Positions 40,912 through 47,201 of a DNA stretch of 47,201 bases are shown in pieces; position 1 is the first letter of the stretch, and each line of letters starts with the position of its first letter. The notes under the pieces were generated by a model. The model was not told the origin of the DNA. It ran no database searches and was given only the letters and a program-made list of their open reading frames with translations. The position numbers and the translations under genes are program-made. This DNA comes from a virus, in IMG/VR virus record IMGVR_UViG_3300033571_002502, positions 1-47,201 of that record; one strand, given 5' to 3'.

Positions 40912-41195
40912 TTCTTCTCCAGTTCCGAGATCAGCCGGTTGATGTACCACTGCGCCTTACGAACATCTTCCAGCCCGTTCTTGGACTCGTAGCGCCAGAG
41001 ATACTTAATAGCGTTCGCGGTGCAGACCGCCTCGATCCCGGTCTTGTTGATGGTCGCCGCCTTCAGTGCGTCGATGCACTCGATCTCGCCTTGGCGGTAG
41101 TGCCCGGGGTTGGTGGGCGAGACGGGCACATCGCTCTGACGGTTAAACTGGGACTCGATGATGTCCTTGAGCGTCGTTTCTTTCATGGTAGTCAT
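40908..41195 (-). CDS. DUF3310 protein
   Basis: 95 residues. HYRQGEIECIDALKAA, then ANAIKYLWRYESKNGLEDVRKAQWYINRL, is the DUF3310 signature found in many phages, often near polymerase and nucleotide-metabolism genes. Function is not established. ATG overlaps the previous stop. Confidence 0.9.
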   Translation of the reverse strand: MTTMKETTLKDIIESQFNRQSDVPVSPTNPGHYRQGEIECIDALKAATINKTGIEAVCTANAIKYLWRYESKNGLEDVRKAQWYINRLISELEKK

Positions 41196-41821
41196 CCCTG
41201 CAAGTCCTTGAAGATTTCCTGAAGCTTCTTGAGTCGAATGCTGTCCTTGTTGATCTTCTCGATCTGCTCCTCGACCTCGATGGCCGCTGCGTCGATGTCC
41301 GCCGCCAGCTTGTGCAGGCTCTGGATGATGGTGATCACCTGAGAAGAAAGCTCCCCAATCCGGTCGAGCGCGGTTTCGGTAGTTTTCTCGGTGACGGCGT
41401 CTGTCTTCTTCGTATCGCTAGTCGGCATGGTGATTTCCTCGGCTTTGGTTTCTACATCTTCAATGGATTCAGCGGGCTCACAAACTTTAGCCCGGACAGT
41501 TACCCTAGACCACATTCCCGTACTTGACTCTTTGATGAGACCAGCGTTCTTGAGAGCGTTCAGGCAAAACAGAACCGAGCGGTGATCATTCTTACTCGGA
41601 CTAACACGAACGATCTCCGCAATGATCTGCGACACACTCCACTTCGCTTGGATCGGTACGGCTTGGTAAACCCTCTTCGATTGGTCGTTGAGTCCCTTGT
41701 ACAGGGAATTAAATCGTGCCTCATTCATCGGCTGCTCCTGCTCCTTTTGGGTTGCTTTCATCCCGTCATAGAAACCTTTCCCATAGACTCGATTAAGTTT
41801 CTGTCTGATCGATTCATCCAT
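41192..41821 (-). CDS. Winged-helix protein with C-terminal coiled coil
   Basis: 209 residues from ATG at 41821, chosen for AGGAAAG at six bases. Residues about 50-105 (VYQAVPIQAKWSVSQIIAEIV, DHRSVLFCLNALKNAGLIKE) look like a winged helix; residues 130-209 are a coiled coil (LSSQVITIIQSLHKLAADIDAAAIEVEEQIEKI). Possible DNA-binding regulator or replication accessory. Not assigned to a named family. Confidence 0.65.
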   Translation of the reverse strand: MDESIRQKLNRVYGKGFYDGMKATQKEQEQPMNEARFNSLYKGLNDQSKRVYQAVPIQAKWSVSQIIAEIVRVSPSKNDHRSVLFCLNALKNAGLIKESSTGMWSRVTVRAKVCEPAESIEDVETKAEEITMPTSDTKKTDAVTEKTTETALDRIGELSSQVITIIQSLHKLAADIDAAAIEVEEQIEKINKDSIRLKKLQEIFKDLQG

Positions 41822-41837
41822 GACGGCTTTCCTGTCC

Positions 41838-42203
41838 TCAAAACCAAGATGCGGCAATGTCTCGCCGGGGTTTGAATTTGAATCCCTCCTTCAGTCTTTC
41901 TTCTTCCTCTCGTGCTTCTCGCCTCCTCGCACGGTCTCGCGCATTTTTCTTGGCACTGCGCTGCGCTACCGTTTGCGGTTTGGGTCGAGGTGCATCGACA
42001 GTTCCGATCCCCCAGTACGTTACGGGCTTCACCCCCGTTTGCTCATACCTGCTCACACAAATCTTCTTGTCTTGCTTCAGGTCTTTGAGGGCATTAACAA
42101 CTGTTGACCGCGCTGCTGCTAACTCTTTTGCCAGTTGATCCGTCGTCATCGCCTTATCCCTCAGACAAAACAGAACTCTCCGACGCATACTCAATTCACT
42201 CAT
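41838..42203 (-). CDS. Winged-helix DNA-binding protein
   Basis: 121 residues. MRRRVLFCLRDKAMTTDQLAKELAAARSTVVNALKDLKQDKKI is a clear winged-helix with recognition helix ARSTVVNALKDL, MarR-like in size. The C-terminal 45 residues are Arg/Lys/Glu-rich. Probably a regulator of early genes. ATG at 42203 overlaps the previous stop. Confidence 0.75.
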   Translation of the reverse strand: MSELSMRRRVLFCLRDKAMTTDQLAKELAAARSTVVNALKDLKQDKKICVSRYEQTGVKPVTYWGIGTVDAPRPKPQTVAQRSAKKNARDRARRREAREEEERLKEGFKFKPRRDIAASWF

Positions 42204-42478
42204 TTCACTAACATCCGAGCAAACTTAAAGGGTTGTTGACCGGATTGGTGCCAGAGGTCGCTGATCTGTTCGTCAGTCAGGCTCCTGTACTGCGCCGGTC
42301 GTTTCTTGGGCAGAGGACTCCACGCCACGAAGTTACTGTCGTCCATCCACTCGCCGAAAACGGCGACCCCGCCTGAGGTCAGAATCAGAAGTTTGTTACC
42401 CCGTGGCGGCGGTTCTTGCTCGGGATCACGCCAATAAACCTCGCCGCTAGCGGCAGGCATGTTCCGGTTCTCACTCAC
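42200..42478 (-). CDS. DUF551-like small protein
   Basis: 92 residues, GTG start (GTGA overlap). WRDPEQEPPPRGNKLLILTSGGVAVFGEW, then NFVAWSPLPKKR, follows the layout of DUF551 proteins (W...P..G..VL....G....W....F..W.PLP), common in phage early regions with no known function. The C-terminal part (SLTDEQISDLWHQSG) is a motif also seen in 42475-42843. Confidence 0.6.
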   Translation of the reverse strand: MSENRNMPAASGEVYWRDPEQEPPPRGNKLLILTSGGVAVFGEWMDDSNFVAWSPLPKKRPAQYRSLTDEQISDLWHQSGQQPFKFARMLVK

Positions 42479-42843
42479 TTGTTCTTCTCCTTCAGCGCGG
42501 CCTCGATGGCGCGGGCAAAGTCAGCCATGCTGACCCCCGGTGTTGCGTCCCACTCAACGTACAGCATTCCAATCTCTGTATCCGTCAGCCCCTGCCACTC
42601 GCGGCGGGGTGGGTGGGTAAAAAGGGGCAGGGCCTTGTGTTGATCGCTGAAGTCCGCAGGGTTATCAGTAACGAACGCCGACTTACCATCGAGCGTGTAA
42701 ACCATCCACGCCACCGGCTCCTGCTCCGGCTGCTCCAGCGCGGCGCGGAGGGCGGCGACGGTTTCGGGCGCACCATCCCCGCGTTTCGCTCTAGCAAGCA
42801 ACGACTTTAGCGCCTGCTGGGCGGCGGTTCTCAGGTCACTCAT
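42475..42843 (-). CDS. Small phage early protein
   Basis: 122 residues. PVAWMVYTLDGKSAFVTDNPADFSD and ALPLFTHPP, then WQGLTDTEIGMLYVEW, are modules that recur in many proteobacterial phage proteins as shuffled short domains. The LTD-E-I-x-x-L motif matches the neighbour at 42200. Function unknown. Confidence 0.6.
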   Translation of the reverse strand: MSDLRTAAQQALKSLLARAKRGDGAPETVAALRAALEQPEQEPVAWMVYTLDGKSAFVTDNPADFSDQHKALPLFTHPPRREWQGLTDTEIGMLYVEWDATPGVSMADFARAIEAALKEKNK

Positions 42844-43067
42844 TTCTTCTCCTTCAGTTTCGCAAGGACCTCTCTGCCCTTGTCCGTCAAACGATCAACA
42901 GCAACCAAGTTTCCTGCTCGGTGAACCGTCGGGCCGTTGCCGATCAACCCTCGGGTGCGCAGCGACCAGTACGTCATCCAACTGCCTCGCTTGCTGTTGT
43001 ACATCTTGAATCCCCAGCCTTTCTCAAACATCTTCAGCATGAAGATCTGATGCGGAGAGAGCTTCAT
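42840..43067 (-). CDS. Small winged-helix-like protein
   Basis: 75 residues. MKLSPHQIFMLKMFEKGWGF, WMTYWSLRTRGLIG and VDRLTDKGREVLAKLKE have the helix and turn pattern of a winged helix with a C-terminal helix (T-D-K-G-R-E-V-L). Likely DNA-binding. Overlaps its neighbours by four bases. Confidence 0.6.
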   Translation of the reverse strand: MKLSPHQIFMLKMFEKGWGFKMYNSKRGSWMTYWSLRTRGLIGNGPTVHRAGNLVAVDRLTDKGREVLAKLKEKK

Positions 43068-43228
43068 CCTTCCCTCACGATTAAGTTGTCTTCAGGAATC
43101 TCAGTTGTCCACCAGATGTGCCCGCAAGAACAACACTGCCTGCGCCTGCGGAGCCACACCGTGTTCTCATGAATCCTCGTCTCAAGAACCTTCGACTTGC
43201 CGTCGCATCTCAACAGGACGCAGATCAT
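43064..43228 (-). CDS. Small Cys-rich zinc-ribbon-like protein
   Basis: 54 residues from ATG at 43228, which overlaps the stop of the next small gene (ATGA). KVLETRIHEN, WLRRRRQCCSCGHIWWTTE resembles the NrdR-type ribbon (R-R-R-x-C-x-x-C-G). C3 and C8 would be the first pair, which is not the canonical spacing. Nucleic acid binding is possible. Confidence 0.6.
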   Translation of the reverse strand: MICVLLRCDGKSKVLETRIHENTVWLRRRRQCCSCGHIWWTTEIPEDNLIVREG

Positions 43229-43368
43229 ACGAACAGCATCAGAAGAATAACTACGAACGACACGGCGCAGATACCCAGTGCGAACCCATCGAACCAATCA
43301 GGATTCACGGGCATACGCTTCGGGCAGTTCCTCCCCTGATCGCACTCCTCATCGCAGCAGAACCTCAT
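43225..43368 (-). CDS. Very small membrane protein
   Basis: 47 residues, found by reading the gap between 43228 and 43365. It is ATGA-coupled at both ends. MRFCCDEECDQGRNCPKR is a Cys-rich cytoplasmic start; FALGICAVSFVVILLMLFV is one membrane span. Similar short Cys-plus-span proteins occur in other phages. Function unknown. Confidence 0.75.
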   Translation of the reverse strand: MRFCCDEECDQGRNCPKRMPVNPDWFDGFALGICAVSFVVILLMLFV

Positions 43369-43619
43369 TCGATCACCTCCCTGCCGCTGATCCTTGCGGA
43401 GATTTCTTCCGCCATCGCGGCATCGCGGATCTTGCTGGGGTTGGTCTTACGCAGCACCCGAAGGGAGATTGCGCAAAAGGTCTCAATGTGGACCATGTGC
43501 TCCTCGGTGCGAGGATCGACCACACGGCTACCAATACCAATCTCATCCCGGATCCAGCCGATAGACGTCATCAGATCGGCGGTAATCATGTCAAGTTCTG
43601 CTCTGGCTCTCGCGCTCAA
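43365..43619 (-). CDS. Small helical protein
   Basis: 84 residues from TTG at 43619. GAGGAGG lies seven bases before it and it overlaps the previous stop (TTGA), so the TTG start is preferred over ATG at residue 11. Helical, with MSARARAELDMITADLMTSIGWIRDE. No family recognised. Confidence 0.55.
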   Translation of the reverse strand: MSARARAELDMITADLMTSIGWIRDEIGIGSRVVDPRTEEHMVHIETFCAISLRVLRKTNPSKIRDAAMAEEISARISGREVIE

Positions 43620-43831
43620 AACGGTGCCTCCTCGAACTCGGGTTCATCCTGCACAACTTTCGTTGTGTCTCTCTTCAGTTCAGCTACGCGAACGACACGC
43701 CGGTCAGGGAAAGGCCACCCGTCGGTGCGGGGGAGGACAACGCAGGCATACACCCCGTCATCTCCCACCGTCTCGACTACCCCCCGGTGTCCGTAGTGCA
43801 TAACTCTCTGGCCTACGGATACGCGCTTCAT
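43616..43831 (-). CDS. Small beta-barrel-like protein
   Basis: 71 residues. VGQRVMHYGHRGVVETVGDDGVYACVVL resembles small SH3-like barrels, followed by charged RRVVRVAELKRD and an acidic tail. ATG overlaps the previous stop by four bases. Function unknown. Confidence 0.55.
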   Translation of the reverse strand: MKRVSVGQRVMHYGHRGVVETVGDDGVYACVVLPRTDGWPFPDRRVVRVAELKRDTTKVVQDEPEFEEAPF

Positions 43832-44226
43832 TCGAGGGGGGTAACTTTCACGGGCTGGCCCGCAAAGAGGTTCACGAAGAACTGACGGATCCCGGAGAGC
43901 TTAACCTCTTCCGCGACAGACATACGCTCCACGCTGTTCCACAAATTGTCGTATTCGCGGTGAACCCGAGCATCGATCACAATCAATTCAGCAATGGCTT
44001 CCGACTCTGTCGGAAATTTCAGGCCCATCGTCTGACTCAGGTATGCACGGGCCGTGCGTGGCATGCCACCGTTCTTCTGTCCCGGCTTGCGACCACCCTT
44101 GTTCACGGGCTTGGCCTTGACCTTGGGTTTGTTCTTGCTGCCCACCGGGCGACCGCGCTTGGCCGGGACGATGGTGAAGGCGGGCGCGGGTGCGGCGGCG
44201 GTCACGGTTGCTTGTTGGTCACTCAT
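43828..44226 (-). CDS. AT-hook-like DNA-binding protein
   Basis: 132 residues from ATG at 44226 with GGAGAAG upstream. Residues 22-48 contain AKRGRPVGSKNKPK and KGGRKPGQKN, two Arg-Gly-Arg-Pro-like AT-hook motifs, then a helical C-terminal half (AYLSQTMGLKFPTESEAIAEL). AT-hooks bind the minor groove of A/T-rich DNA. Start overlaps the preceding small membrane protein's stop by eight bases. Confidence 0.65.
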   Translation of the reverse strand: MSDQQATVTAAAPAPAFTIVPAKRGRPVGSKNKPKVKAKPVNKGGRKPGQKNGGMPRTARAYLSQTMGLKFPTESEAIAELIVIDARVHREYDNLWNSVERMSVAEEVKLSGIRQFFVNLFAGQPVKVTPLE

Positions 44227-44335
44227 TTTCTTCTCCATTAAAGTGGCTGATGAAATACCCGATGAAACAGATCCCAAGGAAATACAGCAGAGGCGAGATC
44301 GCCCAGAGTACGAGTTTGAATTCTTCGAGCGTCAT
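44219..44335 (-). CDS. Very small membrane protein
   Basis: 38 residues, found in the gap between 44226 and 44337. MTLEEFKLVLWAISPLLYFLGICFIGYFISHF: one strong membrane span with a charged start and acidic end (NGEENE). It begins two bases after the preceding stop. Role unknown. Confidence 0.7.
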   Translation of the reverse strand: MTLEEFKLVLWAISPLLYFLGICFIGYFISHFNGEENE

Positions 44336-44336
44336 G

Positions 44337-45512
44337 TCAGAAGTCCAGTGTGGGGATGGCTGAGGCGACGTCGGTGGAGGCAGGTGCGGTGGCCTTGGCG
44401 ACGGCTTTCTCGATGTGCATCTTCTCGGGGAAGATCACTGCCGGGGTCTTGAACAGTGGCTCTTCCTTGGAACGTCTGTTGCCCACCGAGTAGAAGTGGA
44501 GTCCGATACATCCGTAGGCCTCCGAGTACCCACCCTCGAAGCGGAACGGATGGCCGGTCTCGATGCGACGAAGATGAAATGCGGAAGTGATATGCGGATA
44601 ATCTTTCTCGATCTCTGAGATGTCGTCGATGTAGCGACGCGAGACAACCTTCCTGATACCGAACTCGTCCGTGCGCAGCACCAGCACACAGTAACGTCGA
44701 CCGGTAAATCCGTAGAAACTAGAGTCTGCGTACTTCGAATAGTTCTGCGGGTGGAAGTTCATGCTGATCACGCACACCGAGCCGAGACCCATGTTCTTCT
44801 TGATATCGATGCTTACGGAACGATTCTCATCGTTGACGCCACGTTTCTGCTTGATCTTGTTGAACCATGCGGTAATCGACTCCACACTGCTCACATCGAC
44901 GATGCCAGTGGTTGACTCATCCATCAGGTCGAACAACTTCTCAGAAGACTCGCCGTCCAGCGTGTAATCAATGGACGATACTTTGCGGAAAGAAGAACTG
45001 GAGATCTGAGAACTAGCAATCACGCTGACGAAATCATCCTCGTGGAAGGTGTACTTAGCGGGATTGAATACCTCCGGGTCGGTACGCTTGAGGATGCTGG
45101 TGATGCTGTCCCCCACTACGATGTTCTTGATCGTGCCACGGGAGCGGGAGATAAAGTCGCTGAGCAGCATGAGACTTTCCCGGGGATTATTGTCGCCCCA
45201 GTAGGTAGTACCCACAACCATCATTGGCACATTGTTCTTGCCAAGGATCAGACCGCCACGGTGCTCCATGCTGAAGCCGAGCAGTTCGAGATTCTTCTCC
45301 GTCATGACGTAGGCCGCTGCCTCGACCACAGTCTGGACACGCTCGCTGCGATCAGACGTCTCGATGATGTTGTTGATGAAGTAATTACCACCAACACTAC
45401 TAATGCCCTCGTCCTTGAGGCGGCGACCAAGCTGAATGACGTGGTTGATGACGTGCCCGTACTCGTGACGGACCTGCTTGAACGCACGGGTGGAAAGTCG
45501 TTTGATATCCAT
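44337..45512 (-). CDS. Large conserved protein of unknown function, linked to the VWA-ATPase pair
   Basis: 391 residues, GGAGTGCATC before ATG. No motif I recognise. The N-terminus is helical (IKRLSTRAFKQVRHEYGHVINHV), the middle and C-terminus are mixed alpha/beta (NNVPMMVVGTTYWGDN, CVISMNFHPQNYSKYADSSFYG). The EYGHVINHV at residues 17-25 has two His but not HExxH. It lies between the AT-hook gene and the VWA protein, and the shared ribosome binding site motif ties it to the same operon as the ATPase pair. Confidence 0.65.
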   Translation of the reverse strand: MDIKRLSTRAFKQVRHEYGHVINHVIQLGRRLKDEGISSVGGNYFINNIIETSDRSERVQTVVEAAAYVMTEKNLELLGFSMEHRGGLILGKNNVPMMVVGTTYWGDNNPRESLMLLSDFISRSRGTIKNIVVGDSITSILKRTDPEVFNPAKYTFHEDDFVSVIASSQISSSSFRKVSSIDYTLDGESSEKLFDLMDESTTGIVDVSSVESITAWFNKIKQKRGVNDENRSVSIDIKKNMGLGSVCVISMNFHPQNYSKYADSSFYGFTGRRYCVLVLRTDEFGIRKVVSRRYIDDISEIEKDYPHITSAFHLRRIETGHPFRFEGGYSEAYGCIGLHFYSVGNRRSKEEPLFKTPAVIFPEKMHIEKAVAKATAPASTDVASAIPTLDF

Positions 45513-45535
45513 GATGCACTCCGTTGGGGTTGGGG

Positions 45536-46747
45536 TTACTTGTTGATGACCCGGCCATTGCCCGGGGCTTTGAAATCTTCTCTACCGTCGATGACCCACA
45601 GTGTGGGGGTGCTGACTTGCCAGCGAATGTCACGCTCCACATAGCCATCAGTGAACATGATCAGCGCGTCGAACCTGTAGCCCTTGTCCTTGATGTAGTC
45701 CGACACACAGCCAGCCCGGGTACCGCCACCACCAGCGACTTTGAACGTGTCGGATATGCGGGACATATCACCTTCGATCACTTGCTCACGCTCCACGTCG
45801 GTGTCCCAGAACATTATGCGAACGCGAGAGGGGGACACAGATTTACACATCGCGATAGTTTCTGCAAGGAACTCACTGAGCATCGTTTCAGAAACTGAAG
45901 CAGATGTATCAATCCCGATGCCGATCTCTCCAGCAGACTCGTCCTCGGTGGTGGGCAGGTAAACCCCAAGGTCGACGTAGCGTCGGTTGTACATACGCCA
46001 CGAGGAATCATCCTTGCCTGAGGTCTGCTCGATCAGGTAGTCACGCATCACGTCGCGCCAGTCGATCTTGGGATACAGCGCAGCGGTGATCTGCTCACTA
46101 AGTTTGCCCTTGGCCTTACCCACCATAATGCTGCCCTCACGCAGGGCTTGATCAATCTGCTCGGACAGAGCCTTGTCCTCCTCGGGGGTGCGGTCACCTG
46201 CACCGGAGTGGTCATGGTCATCCAGTGTGCCGCCGTCGCCGTCGTCTCCTCCGTTGCCGTTGCCCTCCTCGTCCTCTTCTTCGAGAAGTTTGTACACGGC
46301 GAGCACGTCGAGCTTTGCCCACTCCTTCTTGTACAGGCCACCCTCGGGCATACGGGCAAACGCACCCGTCGGATCAGTGTCGATGATCCAGCCGTTAACG
46401 ACATAGTCCATTGCCCGGTTTGCGCGTCGAGGATTCTTCTCGACCAACTGCTTCCACATAGACAGATGAGAGAACGCCTTGTGTCCGTTCTCGTGCAGCA
46501 CCAAGAAGTTGACCTCCTGCTCGGTGAGGGGCTGCACAAACTTCTTGCCATACCACACCGACTCGCCGTCGGTGCAGGCCGTGCGGGTGCTGTCGTCGCA
46601 GATCACCTTGCCGATCATGACGATGCCAGCCAGCAGACAGAAGTCGGGGTGACGCATGACCTGAGCATGGGACCGAGTGACACGGTCATTGACCGACAGA
46701 CCGACGTAGGTGGAGGTGGGCAGGGTGGTGGGGATGTTGGTAGTCAT
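45536..46747 (-). CDS. HExxH/VWA-like protein (DUF2201/CobT-type), partner of MoxR ATPase
   Basis: 403 residues. H85-E-N-G-H89 in a DUF2201-type metallopeptidase-like N-terminal domain; an acidic low-complexity linker (about 155-192, EEEDEEGNGNGGDDGDGG); then a VWA-like C-terminal domain with MIDAS motif D280-T-S-A-S284. In bacteria such proteins work with MoxR-type ATPases that use ATP to assemble or load metal or cofactors, or to remodel partners. The C-terminal half of such an ATPase is encoded immediately upstream. Phage examples exist but substrates are unknown. AAGGAGTGCACC is the ribosome binding site. Confidence 0.87.
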   Translation of the reverse strand: MTTNIPTTLPTSTYVGLSVNDRVTRSHAQVMRHPDFCLLAGIVMIGKVICDDSTRTACTDGESVWYGKKFVQPLTEQEVNFLVLHENGHKAFSHLSMWKQLVEKNPRRANRAMDYVVNGWIIDTDPTGAFARMPEGGLYKKEWAKLDVLAVYKLLEEEDEEGNGNGGDDGDGGTLDDHDHSGAGDRTPEEDKALSEQIDQALREGSIMVGKAKGKLSEQITAALYPKIDWRDVMRDYLIEQTSGKDDSSWRMYNRRYVDLGVYLPTTEDESAGEIGIGIDTSASVSETMLSEFLAETIAMCKSVSPSRVRIMFWDTDVEREQVIEGDMSRISDTFKVAGGGGTRAGCVSDYIKDKGYRFDALIMFTDGYVERDIRWQVSTPTLWVIDGREDFKAPGNGRVINK

Positions 46748-46757
46748 GGTGCACTCC

Positions 46758-47201
46758 TTAGATCATGTTCTGGATGCGGAGCATCAGGTTGCGGACACGC
46801 TCGGAACGAGGGGCCAGATCAGGCTTAATCTTCTGGATCTTGTCGATGAACAACATCTTGGGCTCGTCGCGCTCCAGACGCAGCAGGAAGGTCATGAACT
46901 GCTCAAGCTCGTGGACACTCTTGATACGCGCCACTGCGTTAAGTACTTGGATGATCGGCACCGCACCCTCAGAGACCACAGGCACACCCGCCGGGTCAGC
47001 CACGATGCGATCAAACGACACCACCTTCGCCATGAGGTTGAAGAACCCAACCATCGACAGGGCAGCGGCCATGCCCACCGTGCCACCGAGCAGCGCGAGC
47101 ATCTCCTCCCGGCTGTAGCCAGACATCTTGTCTACGAAGGGACTGCAATGTGCGACAGAACGAGGCGAAGCAAACGACTGGCCCGGAGCGTTGGGGTTGA
47201 A
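46758..47201 (-). CDS. MoxR-type AAA ATPase, C-terminal part (5' end outside window)
   Basis: 148 codons open to the right edge. An internal ATG at 47126 is not the start: upstream in the same frame reads FNPNAPGQSFASPRSV, a motif that typically precedes the lid region of MoxR/CbbQ ATPases (…SPRSW/V…). The Walker motifs are outside the window. Downstream the helical C-terminus (SVHELEQFMTFLLRLERDE) ends ten bases before the VWA gene. Assignment rests on the SPR motif and the adjacent VWA protein. Confidence 0.78.
   Translation of the reverse strand, partial: FNPNAPGQSFASPRSVAHCSPFVDKMSGYSREEMLALLGGTVGMAAALSMVGFFNLMAKVVSFDRIVADPAGVPVVSEGAVPIIQVLNAVARIKSVHELEQFMTFLLRLERDEPKMLFIDKIQKIKPDLAPRSERVRNLMLRIQNMI

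Noticed and set aside
1-47201. Signs of lysogeny (integrase, att site, CI-like repressor)
   Set aside because: No integrase motif or att-like repeat found. HTH proteins present are not convincing lysogeny repressors. The window is incomplete, so lifestyle stays open.

Overview
The window is an internal piece of a tailed, podovirus-like dsDNA bacteriophage. It is open at both ends: the major capsid gene is cut at the left edge and an AAA ATPase gene at the right edge. Terminase, portal and the capsid N-terminus are outside. A P22 gp4-type head-tail protein, an SU10-type adaptor, a nozzle-like protein, very large internal proteins and a GH108 endolysin with a 3-TM holin point to a short-tailed phage of a Gram-negative, probably proteobacterial, host; this is inferred from gene content. 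I see no integrase, tRNA, rRNA, CRISPR array or insertion sequence.

Layout. Bases 1-29260 (+ strand) are the late virion and lysis block: capsid C-terminus and terminator, small capsid-associated or fibre-like proteins, a LamG-type protein with twelve C-terminal repeats, a DUF6321-like protein with an endonuclease VII, a TM/coiled-coil protein, basic Lys/Gly proteins, gp4-like and SU10-like connectors, a Trp-rich repeat fibre, a Gly-rich fibre, a cupin-like protein, endolysin, holin, nozzle, head-fibre-like proteins, and three internal (ejection-type) proteins ending in a 2032-residue polyvalent protein with an HExxH site and an LPD38-like region. Bases 29238-47201 (- strand) are the early/replication block, read toward the left: MoxR-type AAA ATPase, HExxH/VWA protein, many small overlapping genes, DUF3310, VRR-NUC, family A DNA polymerase, Cas4-like nuclease, a cluster of small basic proteins with endonuclease VII and HNH genes, SNF2-type helicase, a coiled-coil protein, putative SSB, HTH regulator, and primase-helicase. 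The two blocks converge and overlap by 23 bases.

Most striking feature. The DNA polymerase is interrupted in its O-helix (motif B) by a 291-residue intein with complete splicing motifs. Almost all of the intein's central and C-terminal coding sequence also carries, in the -1 frame on the same strand, a 217-codon gene for a recognisable homing-type endonuclease (DRIDN/YGGRG family). Inteins normally carry their endonuclease in frame; here it is nested out of frame and both frames are open. The polymerase also has Leu at the position of E. coli Phe762 and HDA in place of HDE in motif C.

Control. Early genes are tightly packed with ATGA/GTGA/TTGA overlaps, so translation is probably coupled. 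Two good sigma70-like promoters (before the helicase and before the SSB operon), a structured leader of about 200 nt before the helicase, and an intrinsic terminator just before the primase suggest staged expression by host RNA polymerase. Several small genes (9109-9288, 43225-43368, 44219-44335) were found by reading the gaps directly.
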